From: Leminorella grimontii ATCC 33999 = DSM 5078
GTDB taxonomy: Bacteria > Pseudomonadota > Gammaproteobacteria > Enterobacterales > Enterobacteriaceae
Direction: 5' to 3'
DNA length: 64,000 nt
Assembly (NCBI RefSeq): GCF_000439085.1
Contig: NZ_AUUA01000014.1
Location: 1 to 64,000 of the forward strand
Shown here one piece after another: positions 1 through 10,775 of the stretch (the stretch's first letter is position 1; each line of letters opens with the position of its first letter). Both the position numbers and the translations under genes were made by a program. The notes under the pieces are model-generated. The model saw only the letters and a program-made list of their open reading frames with translations. It was not told the origin of the DNA and made no database searches.

Positions 1-452
1 GTATAGGTGTAATGGTCAACCACGTCGTGGCCGGGGCGGTTGAACTGCGCCGCCAGCGTCTTCTCGGCAATCGCCATCCCGACGGCGTTACAGATACCCT
101 GGCCCAGCGGGCCGGTGGTGGTCTCTACGCCCGGCGCATAGCCGTACTCCGGGTGGCCCGGGGTGCGGGAGTGAAGTTGGCGGAACTGCTTGAGGTCTTC
201 GATAGAGAGGTCATAGCCGGAGAGGTGCAGCAGGCTGTAAATCAGCATGGAGCCGTGACCGTTGGAGAGCACGAAGCGGTCGCGGTTCACCCAGTTGGGG
301 TTGGTTGGACTGTGGCGGAGGAATCCGCGCCAGAGGACTTCGGCGATATCGGCCATCCCCATGGGCGCCCCCGGGTGGCCTGATTTGGCTTTCTGCACGG
401 CGTCCATACTCAGGGCGCGGATAGCATTAGCGAGTTCTTTTTGAGAAGGCAT
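1..452 (-). CDS. tktA: Transketolase, N-terminal part (cut by window edge)
   Basis: Translating the minus strand from 452 gives [20 protein letters not shown] and then the conserved [39 protein letters not shown] and [21 protein letters not shown] segments of the thiamine-diphosphate-binding domain of transketolase. The enzyme moves two-carbon ketol units in the non-oxidative pentose phosphate pathway, in the cytoplasm. About 150 residues are present; the rest lies beyond base 1. The start at 452 has GGGGA six bases upstream. An in-frame ATG at 464, four codons earlier, also has a good GGAG, so the exact start is uncertain. Next to loiP-speB-speA this is the tktA locus of E. coli rather than tktB. 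Confidence 0.95.
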   Translation of the reverse strand, partial: MPSQKELANAIRALSMDAVQKAKSGHPGAPMGMADIAEVLWRGFLRHSPTNPNWVNRDRFVLSNGHGSMLIYSLLHLSGYDLSIEDLKQFRQLHSRTPGHPEYGYAPGVETTTGPLGQGICNAVGMAIAEKTLAAQFNRPGHDVVDHYTY

Positions 453-769
453 GGTATTCCCCATTTAAATTCTCCGTTAAGACATACGATAAGACATAGT
501 TATCAGAATTTGGAACGCCGGGCATTGTCCCTATACAAAAAACGAAAAACCCGGATATCTTCTCAAGTCAATGATGAAACGGCAACCCTGACAGCGCCTG
601 AAAAATGAAATTATTCACAATAAATTATTAACAAGAACAATTAGCTAGAATCGGGGGATTTTGGTCTTATATTTCCATGACAGTAGGAGACTTTATTGAT
701 ATGATTTTGCGACTGGACAGGACCAGTTATTTGCAAGTAAAAATCATACGATCAAGGGAAGATAGTTTT
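453..769. other. Divergent tktA/loiP intergenic region
   Basis: 317 bases between two divergent starts. It is AT-rich in 600-690 and must carry both promoters. A short hairpin (ACTGG at 712-716, CCAGT at 723-727) lies in the loiP leader. An open extension of the loiP frame back to 677 exists but has no signal-peptide logic. No recognisable operator was found. Confidence 0.5.
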
Positions 770-1519
770 ATGAAAATACGTTCTACTTTAATTGCAGCGA
801 CCCTCGCTTCCGCCACCATGTTAGCCGGTTGTCAAAACGGCAGCTTCGGCGATACCCTTCTTTCAGCAGTGACCGTCAGCGACGCCGAAGTAAAGTCTCT
901 GTCCGATCAATCCTGTAAAGAAATGGACCAGCAGTCAAAAATCGCTGGCAAAAGCAGCAAGTACACCAAGCGCCTGAACAAGATCTCCAAGGCTCTGGGT
1001 AACAACATCAACGGCCAGCCGCTGAACTACAAAGTGTACCTGACTGACGATATCAACGCGTGGGCCATGGCTAACGGCTGTATCCGCGTTTATAGCGGCC
1101 TGATGGACAAGATGACCGACGACGAAATCATCGGCGTACTGGGTCACGAAATCGGCCACGTTGAGCTGGGCCACACCAAGAAAGCGTTCCAGGTTGCTTA
1201 CGCTGCCCAGTTCGCTACCCAGGCTGCTCTGCAGTACGGCGGTAAGACTGCCGCTACGCTGAGCGACATGCAGGTTCTGGATTTCGCAAACGCGCTGATC
1301 AATTCTCAGTTCTCTCAGTCTCAGGAAAGCGAAGCTGACGGCTTCTCTTACGACCTGCTGAAGAAGAAAGGCCTGAAGACCGCACCTCTGGCTTCTGCGT
1401 TTGACAAGCTGGCTACACTGGACGGCGGCGCAAGCGCTGGCCTGCTGAGCTCTCACCCAGGCTCTAAAGACCGCGCTGCGGCAATCCGTGCTCGCATCGC
1501 GGCTGACGGCGGTAAGTAA
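770..1519 (+). CDS. loiP: Outer-membrane-associated metalloprotease lipoprotein LoiP
   Basis: 249 residues, M48 family zinc endopeptidase. The start at 770 follows AAGGGAAG and yields a lipoprotein signal ending in LAGC with the acylated cysteine at residue 21, so the longer frame from 677 is rejected. The zinc motif HEIGH is at residues 126-130 and the third ligand lies in the ESEADGF segment near residue 188. E. coli LoiP (YggG, 252 aa) is an outer-membrane protease that cleaves Phe-Phe sites and works with BepA-type quality control at low osmolarity. It sits between tktA and speB as in E. coli, with an NAD(P)H:FMN reductase gene inserted downstream. Confidence 0.93.
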   Translation: MKIRSTLIAATLASATMLAGCQNGSFGDTLLSAVTVSDAEVKSLSDQSCKEMDQQSKIAGKSSKYTKRLNKISKALGNNINGQPLNYKVYLTDDINAWAMANGCIRVYSGLMDKMTDDEIIGVLGHEIGHVELGHTKKAFQVAYAAQFATQAALQYGGKTAATLSDMQVLDFANALINSQFSQSQESEADGFSYDLLKKKGLKTAPLASAFDKLATLDGGASAGLLSSHPGSKDRAAAIRARIAADGGK

Positions 1520-1546
1520 TTACCCCTGCCCAATGTGAAGACATTG

Positions 1547-1579
1547 AATCCGGAATCGATAAGGTTCCGGATTTTTTTA
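1547..1579 (+). terminator. Intrinsic terminator of loiP
   Basis: Stem ATCCGGAA (1548-1555) pairs with TTCCGGAT (1565-1572) and is followed by a run of T, 28 bases after the loiP stop. Confidence 0.85.
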
Positions 1580-1741
1580 TCTCTTTTCCACCAACGCCTT
1601 CCCCCTCCTTATTTCTTATTTTACATAGAGAAAGCGACACAAAGGAAAAGCGCCCTTTTTGTTCATCCAACACGTTGCCAATCTTCTTAATAACCACTAC
1701 CTTTTATGTATCTCTTTATTATCCCTTTGTTTGCTGCGCAC

Positions 1742-1760
1742 CGGTTCGTTAATCGAACCG
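1742..1760. promoter_or_regulatory. Palindrome upstream of the FMN reductase gene (possible operator)
   Basis: CGGTTCG (1742-1748) and CGAACCG (1754-1760) are perfect inverted copies separated by TTAAT, about 85 bases before the start at 1845. There is no T tract, so it is not a terminator. Spacing and symmetry suit a dimeric repressor. The rest of the 1520-1844 gap holds the loiP terminator and AT-rich sequence. Confidence 0.4.
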
Positions 1761-1844
1761 CGTAATGACCAACCATATCCTCTGTATTCAGCCCGTGTCT
1801 GAAAAAACAGGATAACTATTTGCAATACGCTAAGGAGCTATAAG

Positions 1845-2411
1845 ATGAGCCAAGTGAAGAAGGTTGCCGTTCTGGTAGGAAGCCTGCGTAAAGAATCCAT
1901 TAACCGCAAAATCGCGCTTGCTTTAGCCGAGCTGGCCCCCGAGTCAATCAAGCTTGAAATCGTAGAGATAGGCGATCTTCCGCTTTATAGCGAAGACATC
2001 GATGCGGGAAATCCTCCAGCGGCGTATACCGCCTTCCGTGAAAAAATCAAAGCCGTCGATGCGGTGCTGTTCGTTACGCCGGAATACAACCGCTCCGTAC
2101 CGGCGGCGTTGAAAAACGCCCTCGACGTCGGTTCTCGCCCCTACGGGCAAAGCGCATGGAGCGGTAAACCCGGCGCGGTAGTCAGCGCATCTCCGGGCGC
2201 TATCGGCGGATTCGGCGCTAACCATCACCTGCGCCAGTCGCTGGTATTTTTGAACATTCCCTGCATGCAGCAGCCGGAAGCCTACATCAGCAACGCCGGC
2301 AGCATCTTTGACGAGAAAGGCGAGCTTACGGACAGAACCCGTTCGTTCCTGAAGTCCTTTATCGACGCCTATGATGACTGGGTGCGCGTGCAGACCCGCC
2401 AGCCCAAATAA
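1845..2411 (+). CDS. NADPH-dependent FMN reductase (ChrR/YieF-like flavodoxin-fold quinone reductase)
   Basis: 188 residues, the same length as E. coli ChrR (YieF). The FMN-phosphate loop GSLRKES is at residues 12-18 and the isoalloxazine-contacting TPEYN at 78-82, followed by SVPAALKNALD. These define the FMN_red family of soluble NAD(P)H reductases acting on quinones, chromate or other electrophiles. The start has a GGAG seven bases upstream. The gene stands alone between loiP and the convergent speB; E. coli has no gene here, so it is a local insertion. The natural substrate cannot be told from sequence. Confidence 0.85.
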   Translation: MSQVKKVAVLVGSLRKESINRKIALALAELAPESIKLEIVEIGDLPLYSEDIDAGNPPAAYTAFREKIKAVDAVLFVTPEYNRSVPAALKNALDVGSRPYGQSAWSGKPGAVVSASPGAIGGFGANHHLRQSLVFLNIPCMQQPEAYISNAGSIFDEKGELTDRTRSFLKSFIDAYDDWVRVQTRQPK

Positions 2412-2424
2412 TGCGTTTACGTTC

Positions 2425-2453
2425 TAAAAAATCGGCCGCATATGCGGCCGATT
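2425..2453. terminator. Shared terminator for speB (minus) and the FMN reductase gene
   Basis: A perfect 24-base palindrome runs from 2430 to 2453 with arms AATCGGCCGCAT and ATGCGGCCGATT. Read on the minus strand it is followed by six T, the canonical order for terminating speB. On the plus strand the T tract is weak. Confidence 0.8.
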
Positions 2454-2469
2454 GTGCTTCTATTACTAA

Positions 2470-3390
2470 TTACTTCTGCTTTTCCGCCTGCATGTAAAGC
2501 ATGTCCAGCGCCACCGTCGCTGCGGCTAAAGCCGTAATGTCGGCGCTGTCATAGGCTGGCGCTACTTCGACCACGTCCATACCTACGATATTGAGCGACT
2601 TAAGGCCGCGTAAAAGCTTCAGCGCCCGATCGGAGGTTAGCCCGCCGCATACCGGCGTTCCCGTTCCCGGCGCAAAGGCAGGATCGAGACAGTCAATGTC
2701 AAACGTCAGGTATACCGGCATGTCGCCCACGATGCTTTTCACCTGAGCGACCACGTCGTCAACGCTGCGATCGTTAACCTGCCCCGCGTCCAGCACGGTA
2801 AAGCCGTTGTCCGCCTCATGTTCGGTGCGGATGCCGATTTGGACGGAGCGCTTCGGATCGATGAGCCCTTCGTTGGGCGCATGATAGAACATCGTGCCGT
2901 GATCGAACTTACTGCCGTTGGCATACGTATCGGTATGCGCATCAAAGTGCACCAGCGCCATTTTGCCAAAATGCTTGGCGTGCGCACGCAAGAGCGGCAG
3001 CGTAACGAAGTGATCGCCACCGAAGGTCAGCATCCGCTTACCGGCGGCCAGCAGGCGTTCCGCATGATTTTGCAAACGTTCGCTCATGTCCTGAGCATCG
3101 CCGAAGTTGAAGACGACGTCGCCGCAGTCCACCACCTTCAGACGATCGCGCAGGCTGAAGTTCCACGGCCAGCGGGAAGATTCCCAGGCCAGATTGGTTG
3201 AAACCTGGCGAATAGCCGCAGGCCCAAAGCGCGCGCCGGAGCGACCCGACGTCGCCATATCAAACGGTACGCCGGTTATCACCCACTGCGCGTCGCTCTC
3301 ATAGGGCTGGAAGTTCAGCGGAAAACGTAAAAAGCCAAAAGCATTGGAAACCAGCGAATTATCAGGCCTGTTGCCCAAAGTGTTGTTCAT
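2470..3390 (-). CDS. speB: Agmatinase
   Basis: 306 residues, exactly the E. coli length. The binuclear manganese ligands of the ureohydrolase fold are all visible: H127 in GGDH, D150-x-H152-x-D154 in FDAHTDTY, and D231/D233 in DIDCLDP. It hydrolyses agmatine to putrescine and urea in the cytoplasm, the second step of the arginine decarboxylase route. It lies 81 bases downstream of speA on the same strand, as in E. coli, so the two form one polyamine unit. Confidence 0.97.
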   Translation of the reverse strand: MNNTLGNRPDNSLVSNAFGFLRFPLNFQPYESDAQWVITGVPFDMATSGRSGARFGPAAIRQVSTNLAWESSRWPWNFSLRDRLKVVDCGDVVFNFGDAQDMSERLQNHAERLLAAGKRMLTFGGDHFVTLPLLRAHAKHFGKMALVHFDAHTDTYANGSKFDHGTMFYHAPNEGLIDPKRSVQIGIRTEHEADNGFTVLDAGQVNDRSVDDVVAQVKSIVGDMPVYLTFDIDCLDPAFAPGTGTPVCGGLTSDRALKLLRGLKSLNIVGMDVVEVAPAYDSADITALAAATVALDMLYMQAEKQK

Positions 3391-3471
3391 AGCGTCTCTC
3401 TCGTTAAAAGAAGCCGGAGCGATAAAAGCGGGCTTTTGAAGGCGCAGATCGCCCCCTCAAAGCGCCTCGCC

Positions 3472-5373
3472 TTATTCATCTTCCAAATAGGTGTAACCGT
3501 ACAGCCCTGCCTCAAACTCTTGCAGAAACTGTTTTTCCATCAGTGGGCTTAAATGAGCGCCCTTAATCTGTTCGCGGTAGCGCGTCATCAGCGTTTTCGG
3601 ATCCTGCTGAACGTATTCCAGCATTTCGGCCACGGTGTTGCCGTCCTCAGACTGTTGAACCTCAACGGAACCGTCGTTAAACACGAAGACGTCCACCGAC
3701 GCCGTATCGCCAAACAGGTTGTGCATATTGCCGAGTATTTCCTGATAGGCCCCTACCATGAAAAACCCTAACAGCGGCGGGTTATCGGCATCATAGGGCG
3801 GCATCGGCATCGTGGTGGCCATACCGTCACCGTCGATATAGTGGTCAATCGTGCCGTCGGAATCGCAGGTGATATCCAAAAGCACCACGCGGCGTTCAGG
3901 ATCTTTATCCAGCCCGCTCAGAGGCAGCACGGGGAACAGTTGATCGATGCCCCAGGCGTCCGGCATGGACTGGAACAGAGAAAAGTTAACGTAAAGCTTA
4001 TCCGCCATCCGCTCGTGCAGCTCATCAATAATGGGTCGATGAGCGCGGTTGCTAGGATCGAGCTGCTGCTGGATCTGATGACAGATGATCAGATACATCT
4101 GCTCGGCGTAGGCGCGGTGGGTCAGATCCAGAATGCCGTGCGCATACTGAGTATGGACGTCGTTCAGATCCTGCTGGCTGTCGTGAAGCCATTCACGCAA
4201 AGAGCGGCGGTTTTCCGGCTCCTGCATCTCCATCCAGGTGTCCCACAGGCTGCACAAGGGGCGGGGCGCGTCTTCTTCCGGCTGCTTAGGTACGATAAAC
4301 TCGTTGCGCTCAACGCCGATCACGTTAGAGACCAGCACCGTATGGTGCGCGGTAACGGCGCGGCCGGATTCGGTTATCACCGTCGGATGAGGCAGCCCGT
4401 TTTCGTTACAGGCGTCGCCAATCCCCCAGATAACGTTGTTGGCGTATTCGTTTAAGCCGTAGTTCACCGAGCAGTCGGACTGAGAGCGAGTGCCCTCGTA
4501 GTCCACGCCCAGACCGCCGCCAACGTCGAAGCACTGGATATTGACGCCAAGCTTATGCAGCTCAACGTAAAAGCGCGCCGATTCGCGAACGCCGGTAGCG
4601 ATATCGCGAATGTTGGAAAGCTGTGAGCCGAGGTGAAAATGCAGCAGCTGCAGGCTGTCCAAACGGTCTTCTTTGCGCAAGGTTTCCACCAGAGACAGCA
4701 CCTGAGAGGCAGACAGGCCAAACTTTGACTTGTCGCCGCCGCTGGCCTGCCACTTGCCGGACCCCTGAGAAGCCAGGCGAGCACGCACGCCGAGCCGAGG
4801 AACGACGTCAAGGCGCTTGGCCTCTTCCAACACCATCTTTATCTCCGTCATTTTTTCAATGACCAGATAAACTTTATGGCCCAGCTTCTCGCCCATCAGC
4901 GCCAGGCGAATGTATTCGCGGTCCTTATAACCGTTGCAGACAATGACCGAACGAGTAAACCCTGCGTGCCCCAGCACCGCCATCAGCTCGGCTTTGGAAC
5001 CAGCCTCCAGCCCCAGCGGCTCGCCGGACTGAATCAGCGCTTCGATAACCCGGCGATGCTGATTGACCTTAATGGGGTACACCAGAAAATAATTGCCCTC
5101 GTAGCCAAACGACTCCCGCGCTCTTTTAAACGCCGCGTTGATTGAACGCAGGCGATGCTGAAGTATTTGAGGAAAGCAAAACAGAGAAGGCAAGCGCTGC
5201 CCTTTATCCTGCATTTCTTGAACTAACGTAGCCAGATCTACCCGCCCCTGCGGCGTATCGGGATCCGGACACACGGTGATGTGCCCCCGATCGTTTACGC
5301 CGTAGTAGCCGCCGCCCCAGTGGGCTACGTTATAGGTACGCATCATCTTACTCGCCAGCGAGTTTGTCATCAC
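3472..5373 (-). CDS. speA: Biosynthetic arginine decarboxylase
   Basis: 633 residues against 658 in E. coli; alignment is continuous to the C-terminal [11 protein letters not shown]. The PLP lysine is K102 in [11 protein letters not shown], the phosphate-binding glycine loop is [12 protein letters not shown], and the active-site cysteine region is DITCDSDG. It makes agmatine from arginine for putrescine synthesis. The N-terminus lacks about 25 residues present in E. coli; GAGG sits seven bases before a GTG at 5373 and ten before an ATG at 5370, so either could start. It heads the speA-speB unit. Confidence 0.96.
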   Translation of the reverse strand: MMTNSLASKMMRTYNVAHWGGGYYGVNDRGHITVCPDPDTPQGRVDLATLVQEMQDKGQRLPSLFCFPQILQHRLRSINAAFKRARESFGYEGNYFLVYPIKVNQHRRVIEALIQSGEPLGLEAGSKAELMAVLGHAGFTRSVIVCNGYKDREYIRLALMGEKLGHKVYLVIEKMTEIKMVLEEAKRLDVVPRLGVRARLASQGSGKWQASGGDKSKFGLSASQVLSLVETLRKEDRLDSLQLLHFHLGSQLSNIRDIATGVRESARFYVELHKLGVNIQCFDVGGGLGVDYEGTRSQSDCSVNYGLNEYANNVIWGIGDACNENGLPHPTVITESGRAVTAHHTVLVSNVIGVERNEFIVPKQPEEDAPRPLCSLWDTWMEMQEPENRRSLREWLHDSQQDLNDVHTQYAHGILDLTHRAYAEQMYLIICHQIQQQLDPSNRAHRPIIDELHERMADKLYVNFSLFQSMPDAWGIDQLFPVLPLSGLDKDPERRVVLLDITCDSDGTIDHYIDGDGMATTMPMPPYDADNPPLLGFFMVGAYQEILGNMHNLFGDTASVDVFVFNDGSVEVQQSEDGNTVAEMLEYVQQDPKTLMTRYREQIKGAHLSPLMEKQFLQEFEAGLYGYTYLEDE

Positions 5374-5489
5374 AGCAAAACCTCTTGAGTACCGGGAACG
5401 GGCCTAGGCAGTGTTCCCACATCAAAAACAAAAAGTGATTCCCGATCTTATCGCCATTACGGGGTCGGTTTTGGTCAATGGTGCCCTCT

Positions 5490-5638
5490 TATACCCTAAA
5501 TAATTCGAGTTGCGGGACAAAACGCCAATAGCGTTTTGAGCAGCGCTTGCGGCGGCCTCGTTAGAGGTGAGGCCCATAGAAATGGACCGAATAACGAGTG
5601 CAGCCAACGCCCCTGTGGCTTGAAGTATGACGGGTATA
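5490..5638. repeat. Miniature inverted-repeat element, copy 1 (149 bp)
   Basis: The ends are TATACCC and GGGTATA. The right end reads GCTTGAAGTATGACGGGTATA and the left TATACCCTAAATAATTCGAG, partly complementary beyond the terminal seven bases. Inside is a hairpin CAAAACGC-CAATA-GCGTTTTG (about 5518-5539) and the decamer TTGCGGGACA (5510-5519), which recurs in the element at 18531-18693. No coding potential. It resembles the short TA-flanked intergenic repeats of Yersinia and Serratia (ERIC/YPAL type); assignment to a named family is inference. Confidence 0.7.
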
Positions 5639-5861
5639 AACGCCTAGTTTACTCCATCGGTCAGTACAAGCACGCAATGTATCAAAGAGAAAAGAAAGGC
5701 GATGCGGACCGCCTAAGAATAGACAATTATGACAGGATTTCATATTGTTCTGCGCCCGCCGTTCCAACCTGGATGATTTTAAGAAACATTCTTTAATTAC
5801 ATAAAGTTATATAGTTTCATATAAAAAATAACTGGTAATCAGTCCCGTTGAACCTTAGAAT

Positions 5862-5885
5862 AGCCATCCAGAAGTTAATCCGTCT
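5862..5885 (+). promoter_or_regulatory. Probable MetJ operator of metK
   Basis: Three abutting 8-mers, AGCCATCC (5862), AGAAGTTA (5870) and ATCCGTCT (5878), match the MetJ half-site AGACGTCT at 5, 5 and 6 of 8 positions in the correct 8-base register. MetJ with S-adenosylmethionine represses met genes including metK by cooperative binding to such arrays. They lie about 105-125 bases before the metK start. Confidence 0.55.
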
Positions 5886-5988
5886 ATACTGATTAACCGA
5901 TGCACGTATCGATGGCTCTTCTCTGGTGTTTACCCTCTGAGCCTTTGCATCGCACCGAATTTAAATCGTTCTAGAGGTAAAAGAAGAA

Positions 5989-7143
<1,155 letters not shown>

Positions 7144-7163
7144 GCCAGACGTTCTATTATCAC

Positions 7164-7196
7164 AAGGCCTGAAAGGATGCTCCTTCAGGCCTTTTC
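7164..7196 (+). terminator. Intrinsic terminator of metK
   Basis: AAGGCCTGAA (7164-7173) pairs with TTCAGGCCTT (7184-7193), followed by TTTT. Confidence 0.85.
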
Positions 7197-7233
7197 TATT
7201 GTCTGCGCGCCTTCCTGACACTATGCTACCTCA

Positions 7234-7740
7234 ATGAGCACTCTTCGAATTCCAATCGCAACTCAGCAGGCCGTCATGCACAGCCTCAGGCAGGCGCTGG
7301 CCAAAGCCAACGCGCATCTGGGCTCCAGTTATCCAGAACCTAAAGTCAGCTATCGCCAGCGGGGAACCACCGCCGGAACGGCCCATCTTTCACAGTGGGA
7401 AATTCGGCTAAACGCCGTCCTGCTGACGGAAAACGGGCAGCCCTTCATCGATGACGTCGTTCCCCACGAGCTGGCCCATCTTCTGGTATATCGGCAGTTT
7501 GGCCGCGTGTCTCCCCATGGTCCGCAGTGGCGCTGGATGATGGAAGAGGTGCTTGGCGTTCCCGCCGCCAGAACGCACGCCTTTGACGTTGCCTCCGTGC
7601 AGGGGGAAACCTTCGAGTATCGGTGCAGCTGCCAGCTCCACCGGTTAACGGTTCGCAGGCACAATAAGATAGTGCGAAAAGAGAGCGAGTACCGCTGTAA
7701 AAAGTGCGGCTCGCTGCTAAGGCCGATAGAAGACGACTGA
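7234..7740 (+). CDS. sprT: SprT family zinc-dependent metalloprotease-like protein
   Basis: 168 residues (E. coli SprT 165). The gluzincin motif HELAH is at residues 78-82. A C-terminal zinc ribbon has C131, C133, C155 and C158. The domain is shared with eukaryotic Spartan, which degrades DNA-protein crosslinks; the bacterial role is not settled. It lies between metK and rsmE. endA, which separates sprT from rsmE in E. coli, is absent: the 200 bases to the rsmE start hold no open frame resembling it. Confidence 0.93.
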   Translation: MSTLRIPIATQQAVMHSLRQALAKANAHLGSSYPEPKVSYRQRGTTAGTAHLSQWEIRLNAVLLTENGQPFIDDVVPHELAHLLVYRQFGRVSPHGPQWRWMMEEVLGVPAARTHAFDVASVQGETFEYRCSCQLHRLTVRRHNKIVRKESEYRCKKCGSLLRPIEDD

Positions 7741-7941
7741 CCGAATTGGATGAGTACGGTTGCAACGCGCTCGCCCTAGGCTTAGGCTCTGTCATTTACA
7801 TGACGTCGTCTTGTTGCCTATTGAATTAATAACCATCAGCGGCAAACTCACTCATCCGATTGATATATACTATTAATGTTTCTGACCTAAAAAGTCGGAA
7901 ACATGATAAAAATAACGATCTATAGGAAAACCAGAAACGCT

Positions 7942-8673
7942 ATGCGAGCACCCCGCATCTATCATCCACAGCCACTGTCTGTTACTGAATCACTGGCGCT
8001 TAGCGACGAGGCGGCCAACCACGTCGGCCGCGTTCTACGCATGCAGCCGGGCCAGCGCCTTTACCTGTTTGACGGCAGTAACTACGTCTTTGACGCCGAG
8101 ATCGTTCAGGCCGACAAAAAGCAGGTCAACGTCCGCATAATCGATTGCCAGCCAGACTCCCACGAGTCGCCGCTCAATCTTCACCTCGGGCAGGTGATTT
8201 CGCGCGGCGAAAAAATGGAGTTCACTATTCAGAAGTCCGTGGAGCTTGGCGTGAATGCCATTACGCCGCTGATTTCCGAGCGCTGCGGCGTGCGCCTGGA
8301 AAAAGAGCGACTGGAAAAGAAGGTCCAGCAATGGCGAAAAATCGTCATCGCCGCCTGCGAACAGTGCGGGCGTAACCGTATTCCGGAAATTTACGACGTT
8401 GAAACGCTGGAAAGCTGGTGCGCCCAGCCAGGCGACGACCTGAAGCTAAACTTACACCCGCGCGCCAGCCAGAGCATCAATACGCTTTCCCAGCCAATCA
8501 GCGATATTCGCCTGCTCATCGGCCCCGAAGGCGGCCTGTCTCAGGACGAAATCGACATGACGGCGCGCTACGGCTTTACTGATATTCTACTTGGCCCTCG
8601 GGTTTTGCGTACGGAAACTGCCGCGCTGACCGCGATTGCCGCACTACAGGTTCGCTTCGGCGATCTGGGTTAA
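7942..8673 (+). CDS. rsmE: 16S rRNA (uracil-1498-N3) methyltransferase
   Basis: 243 residues, the E. coli length, when started at 7942 with [10 protein letters not shown]; the open frame extends upstream to 7903 but the extra 13 residues match nothing in the family. SPOUT-class knot motifs are LIGPEGGLS (residues 192-200) and [15 protein letters not shown] (218-232). It uses S-adenosylmethionine to methylate U1498 of 16S rRNA in assembled 30S subunits. It precedes gshB by 11 bases and is probably co-transcribed with it. Confidence 0.95.
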   Translation: MRAPRIYHPQPLSVTESLALSDEAANHVGRVLRMQPGQRLYLFDGSNYVFDAEIVQADKKQVNVRIIDCQPDSHESPLNLHLGQVISRGEKMEFTIQKSVELGVNAITPLISERCGVRLEKERLEKKVQQWRKIVIAACEQCGRNRIPEIYDVETLESWCAQPGDDLKLNLHPRASQSINTLSQPISDIRLLIGPEGGLSQDEIDMTARYGFTDILLGPRVLRTETAALTAIAALQVRFGDLG

Positions 8674-8684
8674 CGGAGATAAAC

Positions 8685-9635
8685 ATGATCAAACTCGGTA
8701 TCGTGATGGATCCTATTTCTTCCATCAACATCAAGAAAGATTCAAGCTTCGCCATGCTGCAAGAGGCCCAAAAGCGCGGCTGGGAGCTGCACTATATGGA
8801 GATGAACGATCTCTATCTGCAAACGGGTGAAGCCCGTGCCCGAACCCGCACGCTTCGCGTTCAGTACGACTATGACAGCTGGTTTGATTTTAAAAGTGAA
8901 CAGGACATCGCGCTGGACTCTCTTGACGTCATCCTGATGCGTAAAGATCCGCCGTTCGATACCGAGTTTATCTACGCGACCTATATCCTTGAGCGCGCAG
9001 AGGCGAAAGGCACGCTTATCGTCAACAAGCCTCAGAGCCTGCGCGACTGTAACGAGAAACTGTTCACCGCTTGGTTCCCAGAGGTAACGCCTTCGACGCT
9101 GGTGACCCGCAGCAAGGACCTCATCCGTCAGTTTTACGACCAGCACGGCGACATTATCTTAAAACCGCTGGACGGCATGGGCGGCTCTTCCATTTTCCGC
9201 GTCAAGCAGGGCGACCCCAACCTGTCGGTCATCATTGAGACCTTGACCAACCTGGGCAGCCAATACTGCATGGCGCAAAACTTCCTTCCGCAAATCGTCG
9301 ACGGCGACAAGCGAGTGCTGGTTGTCGACGGCGAGCCGGTACCCTACTGCCTGGCCCGCATTCCGAAACAGGGAGAAACGCGCGGTAACCTAGCGGCCGG
9401 CGGCCGCGGTGAGGCAAGGCCTTTAAGCAAGAGCGACTGGCGGATAGCCCGCAGCGTCGCGCCGGTGCTTAAAGAGAAGGGACTTATCTTTGTCGGGCTC
9501 GATATCATCGGCGACAGGTTGACGGAAATCAACGTCACCAGCCCTACCTGCATTCGCGAAATCGAAGCCGCATTCCCGGACGTCTCCATCACGGGCATGC
9601 TGATGGATGCCATTGAACGCCGCATTGCTTCATAA
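8685..9635 (+). CDS. gshB: Glutathione synthetase
   Basis: 316 residues (E. coli 315). ATP-grasp enzyme with the MRKDPPFD loop (residues 85-92), the glycine-rich KPLDGMGGSSI (160-170), the RGNLAAGGRGEA loop (about 233-244) and the metal-binding EINVTSPTCIREIE. It joins gamma-glutamylcysteine and glycine using ATP. CGGAGATAAAC precedes the start, and the gene follows rsmE closely as in E. coli. Confidence 0.97.
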   Translation: MIKLGIVMDPISSINIKKDSSFAMLQEAQKRGWELHYMEMNDLYLQTGEARARTRTLRVQYDYDSWFDFKSEQDIALDSLDVILMRKDPPFDTEFIYATYILERAEAKGTLIVNKPQSLRDCNEKLFTAWFPEVTPSTLVTRSKDLIRQFYDQHGDIILKPLDGMGGSSIFRVKQGDPNLSVIIETLTNLGSQYCMAQNFLPQIVDGDKRVLVVDGEPVPYCLARIPKQGETRGNLAAGGRGEARPLSKSDWRIARSVAPVLKEKGLIFVGLDIIGDRLTEINVTSPTCIREIEAAFPDVSITGMLMDAIERRIAS

Positions 9636-9744
9636 ACGCTTGGCCTTTTCGGTATAGACCCTTGGCGAAAGGCCCATCGCCGTCGTAAAATACGCCACTT
9701 GGGATAACGGCCAGTTATCCCATTCTCTTTTTAACGGTTGTGCC

Positions 9745-10308
9745 ATGAACTTACAGCATCATTTTCTTATCGCCATGCCCGGGCTGGAAGACCCCCGCTT
9801 CGCTCACTCGGTTGTTTACATCTGTGAACACAACCGAAACGGCGCCATGGGGTTAGTTATCAATAAGCCGCTCGGCAAGCTTACCGTTCAGGAAGTGCTC
9901 TCTCGGTTAGACATCGATCCGGTTCCCAAGGTCTCGATGACGCATCTGGACAGCCCCGTGCTGGACGGAGGGCCTCTGGCGGACGATCGCGGCTTTATAT
10001 TGCATACCCCGAAGCTTGGATTCGCTTCAAGCATTCAGATCTGCGACGACGTGATGATCACCTCGTCAAAAGACGTCCTTGAAACGCTGGGAACTGCCTC
10101 TCAACCGCTGGAAACGCTGGTTGCTCTGGGCTATTCCGGATGGGAGGGAGGTCAGTTAGAAAAAGAGCTTTTGGAAAACAGCTGGCTGACCGTTGAGGCC
10201 GACAGCCAGCTCCTGTTTCGTACCCCAATCAGCCAGCGTTGGCAAACGGCGGCCAAAAAGCTTGGCGTCAATATCCACACCATCGCCACCCAGGCAGGGC
10301 ACGCCTGA
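9745..10308 (+). CDS. yqgE: YqgE/AlgH family protein (DUF179)
   Basis: 187 residues with the N-terminal [22 protein letters not shown] and the [11 protein letters not shown] segments typical of UPF0301. The molecular function is not established; the Pseudomonas relative AlgH was named from alginate regulation. Its stop overlaps the ruvX start (TGATG at 10306-10310), a translationally coupled pair kept across gammaproteobacteria. Confidence 0.93.
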   Translation: MNLQHHFLIAMPGLEDPRFAHSVVYICEHNRNGAMGLVINKPLGKLTVQEVLSRLDIDPVPKVSMTHLDSPVLDGGPLADDRGFILHTPKLGFASSIQICDDVMITSSKDVLETLGTASQPLETLVALGYSGWEGGQLEKELLENSWLTVEADSQLLFRTPISQRWQTAAKKLGVNIHTIATQAGHA

Positions 10309-10730
10309 TGGCCAGCCGCACCGTTATCGCATTTGACTTCGGAACCCGGAGCATCGGCGCCGCCATCGGTCAGGAAGTGACGGGGACGGCGCGCCCGCTG
10401 GCGTCATTTAAGGCAAAGGACGGCACGCCTGACTGGCAACCGATTGAAAAGATGCTCAAGGAGTGGCAGCCGGATCTGGTCGTCGTCGGCCTGCCGCTAA
10501 ACATGGACGGAACGGAACAGCCCGTTACCGCACAGGCGAAAAAATTCGCAAACCGCCTGCACGGTCGATTCGGGGTACAGGTCGTTCTGCACGACGAGCG
10601 GCTGTCTACCGTAGAGGCCAAATCAGGCCTGTTCGACAGGGGTGGATATCGTGCGCTGGATAAGGGCAGCGTAGACGCCGCTTCGGCGGTCGTTATTCTG
10701 GAAAGCTGGTTCGAACAAAACCCGTCATGA
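10308..10730 (+). CDS. ruvX: Putative pre-16S rRNA nuclease / Holliday junction resolvase-like protein
   Basis: 140 residues from the ATG at 10308, the overlap with yqgE and match to YqgF (138 aa) fixing this start over the longer frame from 10239. RNase H-like fold: first acidic residue in [15 protein letters not shown] (D10), then [11 protein letters not shown], and a final acidic residue in [13 protein letters not shown]. YqgF acts in 16S rRNA 5'-end maturation; a resolvase role has also been proposed. Confidence 0.95.
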   Translation: MASRTVIAFDFGTRSIGAAIGQEVTGTARPLASFKAKDGTPDWQPIEKMLKEWQPDLVVVGLPLNMDGTEQPVTAQAKKFANRLHGRFGVQVVLHDERLSTVEAKSGLFDRGGYRALDKGSVDAASAVVILESWFEQNPS

Positions 10731-10758
10731 CGGCCAACGGCTTAACGCACATTGGCCG
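10731..10758. terminator. Possible terminator hairpin between ruvX and the convergent gene
   Basis: CGGCCAA (10731-10737) pairs with TTGGCCG (10752-10758), directly after the ruvX stop. No T tract, so weak. Confidence 0.35.
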
Positions 10759-10775
10759 CCGACTGACGGTCGGTA

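Larger units (their letters stand above)
5374..5988. other. speA/metK divergent intergenic region
   Basis: 615 bases without a gene I would call. It holds a miniature inverted-repeat element (5490-5638), an AT-rich stretch (5770-5840) suited to promoters, and a run of MetJ-like boxes (5862-5885). A yqgB-like small gene was looked for near speA and not found. Confidence 0.6.

Noticed and set aside
712..727. ACTGG/CCAGT hairpin in the loiP leader
   Set aside because: Five-pair stem with no partner site or T tract; too weak to call a regulatory element.
935..1456. Long open frame antisense to loiP
   Set aside because: It runs opposite a gene with complete catalytic and lipobox motifs; its translation has no family features and it arises from codon bias of the real gene. 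The same applies to 5971-6567, 43697-44179, 50658-51386, 54531-55178 and 56134-56826.
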